64,000 bases of DNA from Semisulcospira habei (Eukaryota > Mollusca > Gastropoda > Semisulcospiridae), in assembly GCA_036245525.1 (NCBI GenBank), contig BTPG01000005.1, positions 183,636,691 to 183,700,690 of the forward strand, written 5' to 3'. Every line of letters starts with the position of its first letter. Position 1 is the first letter of the stretch. The translations under genes were made by a program, and so were the position numbers. Below are positions 55,151 to 64,000 of this stretch, piece after piece. The notes beneath the pieces are model-generated. The model had not been told where the DNA came from and made no database searches. It was given only the letters and a program-made list of their open reading frames with translations.

Positions 55151-56640
55151 TATTGTCTCAGTATCATGTGTCATTATATCTATGTCCACACTGATACCAT
55201 CTCTCTACTCACCGCTGTTTAAAATCCTCCCTCTATTGTCCTGTGAGAACTCACAATACCCAAAAAGTGTGATTGTGAGTCAAGTACTCGTTGACTTGTG
55301 TTCATATCATTAACCAACATCCACTTTTACGTAACACATATTAGATTGCTAGAATAACCAACCGTAGTCTGTATGTATGCACTTCATACGCTCATTTGTT
55401 AATCAACCTTACCACTCAAGCCCCTTTGTGTATATACACTCGCGCGAGAATTACGCTAAGTATGACATACTCCTGTGCCGATAATTATGTGTCTGTGCTA
55501 AGATCTCTTAATATGTCTCTATCCTCTATCTAATGAGACTTGCGTAAAACCTACTGACGTTGTTGAGGTATATTTCATCAATAAGACTGATAGCTGACGG
55601 CTACGCGTTTGTGCATCAGACAACGTACCAGATATTGGGCAGTTACACAGTGGACGATGTACTCTGTTCACTAAATACCGAGAGCGGTGAGGCTCTCTGA
55701 TGCAGGTGTGAGACGTGCAACACTGTACAACATGTTACTCAATTGAGAGAAGTTACTCAGTGAGTCCTACTGTGTCTAGAAGCTGATAGGTTAGAGTCTC
55801 TCGTGCTTGTTTTGTCAATAGACCATATACATCACACTCTATGCGACTAGGATAAATTGTCTCAGTTCGCAGTGGACCTTGTTAACTCGGACACTTCAAA
55901 AGTCTCAGCAGATGATTTCTCGTTCTGTGTGATGCAGTGCTAGACGTACAGTTACCGGGGAGTATTACGACCTTGTGGTGGTAACTGATGTATCTGTATA
56001 ACTTATATAACTACTGTATAGATTAGTTAGAGCTCGTAGCGAGAGTGTAGAATCGAGGCTGCATAACACATATCCAAGCGGGGTGAATGCCTGGCGCTCT
56101 ATGTGTATGTGACTCGTACTGCACGTCCAGATTTGTGTTGTGTGTTGGTTAGCTCATGTGTTTTTTGTCATAATCTATGCTCTAACATAGTATCAGAGGG
56201 GTGATAGTGTGAAAGTGCTCCAGTGAGGTAACACCTGTAGCTCTAAGAACAGTAAGGGTGAGGCTCTAGCTCTGGGATCTCTTCTAACCTATCTTGTGTT
56301 TAGTGCACACAAGGGGAATTACGTTGTGCAGTGGCTAGTGTATACTAGAGAGACAAACCAGATAGGTGATGGCTAGCGTGGTGCAACATTCCACATACCA
56401 AAGGTGGAATTACTCGTGGACGTACTCGCAAAACTCCAGTAGATAGAGGACTGTGATGCCGTAACAGAACACAGCAGTACCAAAAGGCGAATTACTCCAG
56501 TGGATCTAGATATACGTTGTATGAACGTCGTGTCGTTTAAGATTCATAAGCCGATGTAGGATATTCCCGCGCGAGGATCTACATTGAGAACAGAGGAGTC
56601 GCAAAAATGATGTTTCACGCGCTCTTAGGCGAAGAGGGTG

Positions 56641-56790
56641 AGAAGGCATGCTCCATGTTGCCATTCCGACTAGCTCGCCTGCGCGCGATGCGGGTGGGCT
56701 TCATGAGGAGTCCTGTGTAAACGCTGCGAGAGTTACTCGAGTTAGTTGGGTGGTGTTCATATTTTGCCTCAGATCAATGATGAAAGAGTG
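56641..56790 (+). mobile_element. H1 element, distorted
   Basis: GTGGGCTTCATGAGGAGTCC, later GTTGGGTGGTGTTCATATTT and CCTCAGATCAATGATG, follow the H1 order from right arm to right end. Confidence 0.55.
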
Positions 56791-56814
56791 TGTGCTCCTA
56801 CTGGACGGACCACT

Positions 56815-57145
56815 GTTTACGCTTTTTGGGTACCGCTGGTCTCATGGCCACTTTTACGTAATAGTTCATATGTACAAGAGCTCGCGCGGATAAATGAAAA
56901 TCTCTGTTTGTACGTCTCGCAGTGTAGCTGGACTCTGGCCGCGCTGTATCGTTGCGTGGTGTCTTATGTATATCCTCGTGTTTGTTGCGTTAAATGTGCG
57001 TAAATCCGATGTCTGTTGTTCTTGAGTGTGTGTGTTGGGTTGTCTGTGTGCTGTGTGCAGCGGTCGCTTTGAGGTGCGATTTCCCTCGAGTGTAATGTGA
57101 GGAGCTATAAGAGATATGTGCTCGTGTATATAGTACGGTCTTAGT
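56815..57145 (+). mobile_element. SINE family A, distorted by insertions
   Basis: Order is conserved with 63.75-64.0 kb: GGTACCG, GGTCTCA, GGCCACTTT, TACAAG, AAAATCTCTGT, GTAGCTG, GTCTTA, GCGTAAATCCG, GTGTGTGTGTTGGG, GCTTTGAG, CGATTTCCC, TATATA, ACGGT. Extra bases separate these blocks. Confidence 0.75.
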
Positions 57146-57540
57146 TTCTCTGAAGAGTCTACTCGCTCGCTCAAGATATTGTATGATTCTATATTGATGT
57201 TGATTATTAGTTTGTGTATCAATTTATTATTATGAGTTAGAGTTGATTCAGTTAGTATGTGAAGAGAGTGAACACTGGCAGACTTGCGCAGAAGGAAGAT
57301 GCGCGGTTTGCCCCCTGTGCGTAGAGCTGTCGAAGAGTAGTATTGAATGTACCGCAGGCAAGTCAGGTAATGCGTCTGGACACTCCTAACAGGACCATAC
57401 ACATGCGCGCTCTAGTTGATTCACTAGTTCGCGGTGACAGACTGTTCACGTCATAGCTCTCTGAATAGTTGACGTGTGATATTGTGTGGAGTGTGTGATT
57501 GGAGCACGGGTGAAACTTCTCGCAGTCAGAACCGAGAGCA

Positions 57541-57690
57541 GTTTAACATTCTACCCAAGACCGAAGTGATTGCTCACCTCATGACTGCGTGTTGCTCGGT
57601 TTTGTTAGTTCTGTCCTCTGAAGGATTGCCATGTGGCAGTGCAGGACACAGAAGTCTGATACTCATAAAGTGTCTCATCACATAGGTTGA
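57541..57690 (-). mobile_element. H2 element end, distorted
   Basis: AACATTCTACCCAAGACCGA resembles the H2 terminus, and GGCAGTGCAGGACACAGAAG the inner flank read in reverse. Confidence 0.5.
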
Positions 57691-58099
57691 TGTGTACAGA
57701 TAGCGAGCCTTGGCTGTCTCCCAATTGCATGGGCAACTCTCCGCACTGAGTGTATGGTCGACAGATCAACGCCTGTCCGCGACCAGTATTCGCCGTGTGC
57801 TCTCTGATCGCGGATCACTAGCGCATGTGTTTGATGGAGTGGGGAGCTATTGTCTCATTAGTATACTTTTCGATGAGAGTCTCGCTATCACTAGACGAGG
57901 AGCGAAGTAGTCGCGCAGTAGTGTGACTAGGCGCAGCCTGTCAGATGTACGTAGCTGTCTACTCGCAAGCTTGTTACCCGCGGATATGCGATATAACCGC
58001 AGTCAGTCAGCGTGCTCTTCTGGGTGTGTAACCATACCTGCGTGTAGTGCACGGCTGGTGAGAAGCACTAGTATCTCGCAGCGATTGCAGGTCCGCGAA

Positions 58100-58134
58100 G
58101 ACTCGTCGGTCAGACTTAGCTGGTCCGTGCACGG

Positions 58135-58192
<58 letters not shown>

Positions 58193-58245
58193 ACGGCTGT
58201 GCGCGGGTTAGCTAAGGCTGACGTCGGCCCGATAATCTTTTGCTT
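58100..58245. repeat. H4 palindrome with (GT)n at its apex
   Basis: GTCAGACTTAGCTGGTCCGT and GCACGG lie left; GCACGGCTGTGCGCGGGTTA, GCTAAGGCTGACGTC lie right. In other H4 copies the apex reads GCACGGACGTGC or GCACGGCTGTGC; here ATGTGTG has grown into (GT)n at 58135-58190. Confidence 0.85.
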
Positions 58246-58436
58246 ATCGCGGCGCAAATAACGCGGTCTGATTTTATATCGCTTCCGGGTATCGCGATAT
58301 ACTGAGGCTGAGCGGTGTCAAGGCTGCATTTAAGCTGACCTCGCCGTGTTTAATACCGGTATTTGCTTAGTATTTAGCATGGAAATCCAGAGTTTACTCT
58401 CTCTCTCTCTCTCCTGAGTCTCTCGGCTCTCAGGCT

Positions 58437-58463
58437 GTGTGTGTGTGGCGTGTGTGTGTGTGT

Positions 58464-58533
<70 letters not shown>
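58437..58533. repeat. (GT)n microsatellite
   Basis: Near-pure (GT)n, preceded by a short (CT)n at 58398-58412. Confidence 0.95.
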
Positions 58534-58537
<4 letters not shown>

Positions 58538-59025
58538 CACAGTCTTAGTAAATAACATCAAGACAAATTGTAATGTTTTTATTGTTTTTTTACATGGAAA
58601 CATATGGGAATAAACTATCTTACGGCTTATCTTATCATTCTGCTGGCGCGGCGGCATTCTGCAAGTTCAACGAGTTGGGCCCACCGGGCCGGCCCCCACG
58701 ACCCCCCTCCCCATTCATTTGTGAGAGATTCACACGAGACACTGGTATGAAACATAGACACGAATTCACTCAAGTATAATGAAAATTCTCAGTATATACA
58801 TTTCTCGCTGCTCAAGATCGGCTTCAGTAGTTCCGACTTCAACAGAAGGTACGGTCGCAGGTCAAGCTCCCGGTGGCTGCAGTAACGAGCCAGCCATACT
58901 ACTAAAATACAACGCAACCATCAACACTGAAAGGCGGGCTAACCACCTAGCGTGTTTGTCGACTAAACACAGGCCGGGCGGGCCGCACCGTAGTTAGACG
59001 ATTCATGAACGGACAAGACTCCTAC
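58534..59025. other. Unassigned intergenic DNA
   Basis: No gene or repeat recognised. Confidence 0.35.
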
Positions 59026-59136
59026 CCAGTCAAGCAAGAGATCATCGGGCCTCCGTCCGCATTAGCTGGCCCGCGCACGGCCGTCCTAACTAACGCGGAC
59101 GGAGGCCCGCGCATCTTTTGTTCTCTGGGTAGTAAG
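59026..59136. repeat. H4 palindrome
   Basis: CTCCTACCCAG and GCAAGAGATCATCGGGCC pair with GGCCCGCGCATCTTTTG and CTGGGTAGTAAG. The inner CCTCCGTCCGC pairs with GCGGACGGAGG. The apex is GCTGGCCCGCGCACGGC. Confidence 0.87.
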
Positions 59137-59229
59137 GTCAAGTAACTAGCGGTGAATGAATGAATGAGATGGCGGCTGCCTGCCAAGTTTCGAAGTCAAC
59201 ATCCAAATACCGTCTAAGTTGATGGAACT

Positions 59230-59302
59230 TGCTTGCGTGCTAGTCTGTGATTTTGGACCTAACGGTTCAAGGCCGCAGTCGAAAATCACAGACCAGTCAG
59301 AC
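59230..59302. repeat. H3 palindrome
   Basis: TAGTCTGTGATTTTGGACC pairs with GTCGAAAATCACAGACCA with mismatches at the tip. Confidence 0.75.
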
Positions 59303-59687
59303 AGTCTTGACGACTATCACTGCAGCACTACCTAACTGAGTCGACTGACTGAACTATCAACTACAATTACGATTTTGGACTACCGTTGCCCTTGGCTCTT
59401 GGCCATGGCCATAGGGACCATCTGGCACTGCCCCGTAGAACACTACTAAGTGAGCTACCCAGATCTGACTAAACCCTGACCAAACGAAGTCGCATTGCTC
59501 AATAGTCGTTCCAGGTTCTTAATTTTTTAAAAACTATTTCTTGGGTCACTGTAAACTTTGCAGTTTACCACGAATCGACTAATCACTAATTACTGTCGGA
59601 ACACTACTGACTGAGCTATCCAGATCGGACTAAAACATGTCCACACAGGGTATCATTGCTCAACAGTCGTTTCGCGTTTCTCAGCCA
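59303..59687. other. Unassigned DNA with a diverged duplication
   Basis: GAACACTACTAAGTGAGCTA with CCAGATCTGACTAAA (59438) and GAACACTACTGACTGAGCTA with CCAGATCGGACTAAA (59600) show an about 160-base tandem duplication. Confidence 0.5.
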
Positions 59688-59905
59688 TTAACCCATTCAG
59701 CCCTGACGCACTACAGCAGGAGATGGGTCGACCACGCTGATAATTCAAGGGTAGCCCCGGTGCCACTGAGATCAGCTTCGGCGCCAAGCTAATCTGGCAC
59801 TGCCCTTGAATTATCATGATCGATCCATCTCCTGCAACAGGTGCATAGTCGTTAGATGACGCCTCCAAAATTTGGGAAATACGGGCGTCGGGGTGGATGA
59901 GTTAA
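59688..59905 (+). mobile_element. H2 palindromic MITE, complete
   Basis: TTAA at 59688-59691 and 59902-59905. Ends TTAACCCATTCAGCCC and GGGGTGGATGAGTTAA. Outer arms GCAGGAGATGGGTCGACCA / CGATCCATCTCCTGC; the left inner arm has an insertion near CCCCGGTGCCACTGAG. Confidence 0.93.
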
Positions 59906-60115
59906 CTCATTCTACCCCAGACACACCACAGCAAGATAAGGATCGACCATGATAGTTCAAGAGTGATGCCAGAATAGCTTGGCGCCTGTGGGCGCCAAGC
60001 TATTCTGGCATCACCCTTGAACTATCATGGTCGATCTGTGTCCTGCGCTGCAATGCAGTCTTCAGAGAACAACGGCAAAATTTGGGGATTTCGGTGTTGG
60101 GGTAGAATGAGTTAA
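59902..60115 (+). mobile_element. H2 palindromic MITE, complete, sharing a TTAA with its neighbour
   Basis: TTAACTCATTCTACCCC and GGGGTAGAATGAGTTAA are 17-base perfect terminal repeats. The inner palindrome about 59945-60032 has 43-base arms with one mismatch. Its first TTAA is the last TTAA of the previous element. Confidence 0.96.
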
Positions 60116-60279
60116 AGCTTGAGTCACAGTTAACGTTGCAGTTTGCCTCGAATCGACTGCCACTAAACACTGTTTGCCTTGCAAGCTTCGGTTAATCAAC
60201 CGCTAGGCAATTAATTAAGCGGCCGGCTTAGGCACTGAGATAAACACTGACCACCCATAGACCATTTTTTTCGGCATCA

Positions 60280-60315
60280 GCAAGTGGTGCAGATCCTCAT
60301 GAGCCCCCGCACGCG
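60280..60315. mobile_element. H1 left arm only
   Basis: GCAAGTGGTGCAGATCCTCA then TGAGCCCCCGCACGCG, without a right arm. Confidence 0.65.
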
Positions 60316-60387
60316 ATCAGGCTTTGGCACTGAAGATAAAGACACATCCCATAGGGTATTTCAGCTTGAGGTCAGACGATGACAACT

Positions 60388-60455
60388 GCAAGAGGCACAG
60401 ATTCTCATAAGCCCCCGCCTCTTGCGGGGGCTCGTGAGGATCTACGCCTCTTGCG
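60388..60455. mobile_element. H1 palindrome
   Basis: GCAAGAGGCACAGATTCTCA and CGTGAGGATCTACGCCTCTT; tip CCCCCGCCTCTTGCGGGGG. Confidence 0.85.
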
Positions 60456-60893
60456 GATAACATGAACATCTATGTTTCTCAGGTAGACGTGGATCAGTCT
60501 ATTTCATGAACCAGAAGACTTCATTTCACTGTTAGAGACAGAGTAAGCTACCTTCGTCCCACCTTCAAGGCACAACAACGTCACGACTTTACCCTTTTAG
60601 TAGTCTGTTAAAGAAAAATGGCTAACTAAACAATCATCCACTAAAAATAACATACAGACAAGTTTGTGCGATGGATCGACCACGGTACAGTTGAAGGATA
60701 GTGCTTTATCAGTAAGCACATCCTTTTAGTAGACGTTTGGAGAAATACGGCTCAAGATATAAAATCCCTTGCCAAACATTAACACAACGATTGGTTGTGT
60801 GGAGCAGCTCAAAAGTAGTGCTTAATTTGGTATACTTTAAGGGTAGCGTTTAAATTTGGTATAATTTAAGGGCAATGTGTATAGCTCAAATAT

Positions 60894-61093
60894 TTAACCC
60901 ATTACATCCTTACGCTGATTTTTAAAAACAAATCATACTGTCCTATGAAGGCTATGTTACAGATTAGGAGATAGGTCAAGCATTTTAGTTCAAGGGAGGT
61001 GCCAGAATAGCTTGGCACCAGAATTGGCACCCCCCTTGAACTATCATGCACATTTATTTCAAACAGTGGGTGTATCAAGATGAAAAGAGTTAA
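60894..61093 (+). mobile_element. H2 palindromic MITE, diverged
   Basis: TTAACCCATTACATCC and GATGAAAAGAGTTAA are the ends. Arms TTTAGTTCAAGGGAGGTGCC / GGCACCCCCCTTGAACTATC keep a paired GGAGG / CCCCC state; the apex is shortened to AGCTTGGCACCAGAA. Confidence 0.88.
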
Positions 61094-61399
61094 TTTGTTC
61101 AAAGATGGTCATAATTTGTTCAAGGGTTAGTGCTTAATCTAATTTGTGAAAGCAGCCCAGCAGAAAGGACGCGCTCATTATCTGGCAGTTAACTGATATA
61201 CTTTCTTGACAACTCAATCCACGACCTGCCATGAATCAGACCGTGGGTAAAGTCGCGTGGGACGAGGTGCAGATGGCGATGCCAGGAGAAACCCCACTAC
61301 AGCACAAAGGTCCGGCCGTTGACATTACAACCTGTATTCAGCAGTTACGCCTACTGAAAGACTTTCCCGGGAGGCGGTATTGATCACACTTTTTGTCAA

Positions 61400-61600
61400 C
61401 TGCCCAGATGCTAAGCTGACCTGGCACTGACTACCCTTGAACTATCATGGCTGATACATTTCCAGCTGCTGTGGCTAGCAAAGTGTTAACATGTTCACCC
61501 TCAAGACACCGTACCACATAAAATGGAACCAAATTACTTTGGCCATGGCTGCGCAAAGCTAACCTGATCAGACACTACGTTGAACTATCATGGCCTATCC
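61400..61600. mobile_element. Two partial H2 right arms
   Basis: AAGCTGACCTGGCACTGAC then CTTGAACTATCATGG (61411 on), and AAGCTAACCTGATCAGACAC then TTGAACTATCATGG (61556 on), have no left arms. Confidence 0.65.
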
Positions 61601-61664
61601 ATCCCTCACAGTCTCTACAGACAAGACCTAAAGGTGCAAAAAGTATCATAAAAGTGTAAATGAA

Positions 61665-62090
61665 TTGACTCATTAAACCGTGACACGCTTCCACGTGATA
61701 TGGATTGACTGTGATAGTTCAAAGATGGTGCCAGAATAGCTTCTCACCCAGAGGCGCCAAGCTATTCTGGCACCATCCTCGAACTATCATGGTCGATTTG
61801 GATTCTGAACGGGTAATGCTGTTTTCAGACAGAAATCCAAGCTATTCTGGCACCATCCTCGAACTATCATGGTCGATTTGGATTCTGAACGGGTAATGCT
61901 TTTTTCAGACGGAAGACCAAGCTGTTCTGGCACCACCCTAAAACTATCAGGCTCGATCAGTCTCCAAAGCTGTGTAGTCTTCGGACGCTATTCTGGCACT
62001 TGAACGATGATGGTCGACCTGGATCCTGAAGCCGGTGTAAAATAGTCTTCGGAGGACCACCCTCAAACTATCATGATCGATCTGTGTGCT
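61665..62090 (+). mobile_element. H2 element with multiplied right arms
   Basis: One left arm (GACTGTGATAGTTCAAAGAT) is followed by a right arm and tail, then by a second near-identical arm-tail unit about 95 bases on (CCAAGCTATTCTGGCACCAT to GGGTAATGCT), a third diverged (CCAAGCTGTTCTGGCACCAC), and further scraps near 61988 and 62056. Confidence 0.85.
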
Positions 62091-62259
62091 GAACTGTAAG
62101 GTACTCTTTAGAGGACAAGTGCCACGTTATAAATTTACACCGGAAAGCTCCATGCGCGTTCGCCCAGAAACAAATCGGGACACGTCATCCAGAAATGTCA
62201 AGATGTCCTATGGAAAGCTCCAGTCACAAGCTCTCTGTGTCCTCCAGCTCCCCCATCTC

Positions 62260-62300
62260 CCGCCCCACCTCTCTACTCCCCCCCCCCCCCCCCCCCACCA
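62260..62300. repeat. C-rich tract
   Basis: A run of about 18 C inside CCCCACCTCTCTACTCC context. Confidence 0.8.
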
Positions 62301-62618
62301 TCCCCTTTCATCGAGCAGTTCGCACCGTAATACTAAAAAGGGACAGCGGGCGCCAGAGAACGAAGCAAAAATCGATGCGATGTCTGTGGAGGCGAGATAA
62401 CCTTGAGCAAAATGTCGCGCCCTAGACAGTGACCTTTAGTTCTAGAAGGTACCACATGGCGCGAAGGCACACAAGTTATTCATTCTTGTCAAGTTATTCA
62501 GCTGGTGTAATACACGTTCTTGTCTGTATTATTTGTTGTGAATGTAGAGTTACGAAACCGAGACTATGAAATAAAGTGGAGAGCAGGTTTCAAGTGGACA
62601 CATTGTTCTATATCAGTC

Positions 62619-62700
62619 CGGACTCATTCGCGAAGTCCCCAGATCCGGATATGCGGCGTAAAGCAGCGCATCCCAACGCAGCCCGTGTCGAATGAGTTAA
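62619..62700. mobile_element. H11 palindromic MITE
   Basis: Left GGACTCATTCGCGAAGTCC, right CCGTGTCGAATGAGTTAA; inner AGATCCGGATATGCGGCG pairs with CAGCGCATCC. The last TTAA (62697-62700) is also the first TTAA of the next H2. Confidence 0.8.
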
Positions 62701-62890
62701 CCCAACACGCCCTGACACAATAATAAGGTGTGGATCGACCATGATAGTTCAAGGGTGGTGCCAGAAAGGCTTGGCGCCTGTAGGCGCCAAGCCTTTCTGG
62801 CACCAGCCTTGAACTATCATGGAGGACCTGTCTCTTGAACAGTAATGTAGTGTTTAGAAAACATCTCCAAAATCTGGGGACAGGCTGATA
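62697..62890 (+). mobile_element. H2 palindromic MITE, right end cut by a SINE
   Basis: TTAACCCAACACGCCCTGAC starts it. The palindrome 62738-62823 has 40-base arms, one mismatch and loop TGTA. Arm state CAGAAAGGC / GCCTTTCTG. The tail stops at CTGGGGACAGGCTGATAAGG. Confidence 0.92.
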
Positions 62891-62892
62891 AG

Positions 62893-63055
62893 GGAGATGG
62901 GTAGCTCAGGCAGTAGAGCGTTGGAGTCTCGTCCGAGTGGTCGCGGGTTTGAACCCGTCAAATTTTGTTCAGACCCGGCCTCTTCGCGGTGCCCCGTCTT
63001 TAACATCAACTTTGTGATGGACAAAAGACGTCAAGCCCTAAAACGTTTAGCGTTT
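62893..63055 (+). mobile_element. tRNA-derived SINE (family B)
   Basis: The head GATGGGTAGCTCAGGCAGTA (A box) and GCGGGTTTGAACCC (B box) are 30-odd bases apart as in tRNAs. The body AAATTTTGTTCAGACC, CGGTGCCCCGTCTTTAACAT and AAAAGACGTCAAGCCC follows. It does not fold as a full tRNA at its 3' side, so I call it a SINE. Confidence 0.88.
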
Positions 63056-63239
63056 TCAATGTGTTGATGAATGTATGTGTACAGGAGAGTCTTACACTGA
63101 CATAAGCGGCGTTTGGACACTATTCATCAAAGTTTTTCTGAGGTTGCCGCCGGTGGGAGCGGCACAAACAGAAAGCCGGACGTCAGAAACGCGCCTTTGC
63201 ACGCCAGGGACCTTTCTGCCACGGGAAGGAAAAAAGAGT

Positions 63240-63312
63240 CAGTCCACAAGCACGATTGTCATTGTAGTACAGTGAAAATATCGCTTTTCACCCCAAAATA
63301 GACTTTAGTTAT
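63240..63312. repeat. H6 palindrome, left arm worn
   Basis: TCATTGTAGTACAGTGAAAA and TATCGCTTTTCACCCC, then AAATAGACTTTAG, follow the H6 right arm. Confidence 0.6.
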
Positions 63313-63499
63313 TGTCTGGGGAGCGTCAGCTTTTCCCTGCGTGTTTTCCCCGCGAGTTGATAGTCATCAGTGGAACTTGGCAGAACTACAATGGCTAGCA
63401 CTGGTATGAGCCTCCTTTCCGTCGTGGTGATTCCATAGTTTTGCAGTCTGCGTGGGCTCATGGGAATCTGTTCCGCGGATGAACTGAACATGGAGCCAG

Positions 63500-63584
63500 T
63501 TGCATGAGTGAGCTTGGTCCTGCGATAGCCACTAAGCAAGGTGCTTTGCTGTAGCGGAGCACCTTGCTTAGAGTTTGACGCAGG
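63500..63584. repeat. H8 palindrome, right arm cut by a SINE
   Basis: GTCCTGCGATAGCCACTAAG and CAAGGTGCTTTGCTGTAG pair with GCGGAGCACCTTGCTTAG and GTTTGACGCAG, where it stops at the SINE start. Confidence 0.83.
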
Positions 63585-64000
63585 GGCGGTCCGTGGCGCA
63601 GTGGTTAAGGCGCCTGCCACCAATTCCAAAGGTGAGCGGTTCGATACCGGATTCCGGCGTTGGACTTTTCTCCTCTGGTAAGTGTCACCGTTAATTCGGG
63701 CGGACCGTCGGGGGTTCTTTCTCCGGGTACTCCGGTTCTTCCACCCCCCCACACTTTGGTACCGGTCTCAGGCCACTTTACAAAATTTCAAATACAAGCG
63801 ATAAAAAAATCTCTGTAACTTCAGTAGCTGACTGGCCCTTCGTTTGTCTTGTACTGTGTTTGTCTTAAATGGCGTAAATCCGCGTCTGTTTCGTGAGTGT
63901 GTGTGTTGGGTTTCAGGCGCGGCGCTTTGAGTCGATTTCCCCAAAAATTGAGAAAAAGCGCCTATATAATAACGGTATTATTATTTATTATTATCATGCA
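63585..64000 (+). mobile_element. tRNA-derived SINE (family A), near full length
   Basis: The head GGGCGGTCCGTGGCGCAGTG and GTTAAGGCGCC contain the A box; GGTTCGATACC is the B box. The body runs through ACTTTGGTACCGGTCTCAGG, AACTTCAGTAGCTGACTGGC and CTTCGTTTGTCTTGTACTGT, to GCGCCTATATAATAACGG and the (ATT)n tail at the window edge. The single-copy TTCGTTTGTC segment is the seed of the 46-bp minisatellite at 10.3 kb. Confidence 0.92.

Larger units (their letters stand above)
55151..58100. other. G/T-rich block with insertion-laden copies of local repeats
   Basis: Composition flips to G+T on the plus strand: 56101-56160 has 18 G and 9 C. Recognisable but distorted copies of H9 (56296-56560), H1 (56641-56790), SINE A (56815-57145) and H2 (57541-57690) show many small inserted runs compared with clean copies elsewhere. 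No gene. Confidence 0.65.

Noticed and set aside
56866..57402. 178-codon minus-strand frame
   Set aside because: It overlaps the insertion-distorted SINE A copy and has no recognisable domain.
62893..62970. tRNA gene
   Set aside because: A and B boxes are present, but the acceptor stem does not pair and a conserved SINE body follows; three copies share that body.
63590..63660. tRNA gene
   Set aside because: It is the head of SINE A. The body and (ATT)n tail mark a retroposon.

Overview
This window looks like repeat-dense, non-coding animal DNA. The LINE proteins and tRNA-derived SINEs fix it as metazoan. The recurrent LINE/SINE 3' ends containing GCGTTAAACCC, and the abundance of (GA)n, (CA)n and G/C tracts, resemble mollusc (gastropod-like) genomes; that placement is inference. 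No complete host gene is present. The one piece that reads like a host protein-coding exon is at 29021-29203 on the minus strand: open frame, polypyrimidine/AG acceptor, GAG|GTAAGG donor.

Layout. 1-1778: 3' part of a LINE reverse transcriptase with a single stop. 2.2-9.5 kb: scattered palindromic elements, microsatellites and a SINE fragment. 10.13-11.16 kb: a SINE in reverse orientation whose interior has become a 46-bp minisatellite. 11.65-12.65 kb: a 63-bp tandem repeat. 13.1-14.2 kb: nested palindromic MITEs. 14648-19895: a 181-copy, 29-bp satellite with no length change in any unit. 20.2-22.8 kb: more palindromes and a triple promoter-like repeat. 23.14-26.47 kb: a broken LINE on the minus strand between (GA)n arrays. 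26.5-52 kb: palindromes, LINE and SINE ends, minisatellites, G-tracts and the candidate exon. 52.4-58.1 kb: a compositionally abnormal block. 58.1-64 kb: palindromes again, ending in an intact tRNA-derived SINE.

The dominant feature is a group of short non-autonomous elements built around long, nearly perfect palindromes, here named H1 to H12. H1, H2, H5 and H11 have TTAA at their ends and terminal inverted repeats, as expected of piggyBac-type MITEs. H2 sits inside H10 and inside H1 with exact TTAA duplications, and H1 sits inside H2. Neighbouring elements share a single TTAA. Arm sequences differ between copies but stay complementary within a copy, so the two arms change together. Several palindromes carry tandem repeats at their apex (33.8, 49.8 and 58.1 kb), one H5 end abuts a minisatellite (38.1 kb), and two H2 copies have multiplied arms (13.6 and 61.8 kb). 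This suggests the palindromes seed tandem repeats. No transposase gene for them lies in the window.

All calls come from reading the sequence. Element edges without a visible TTAA are good to about 10 bases.
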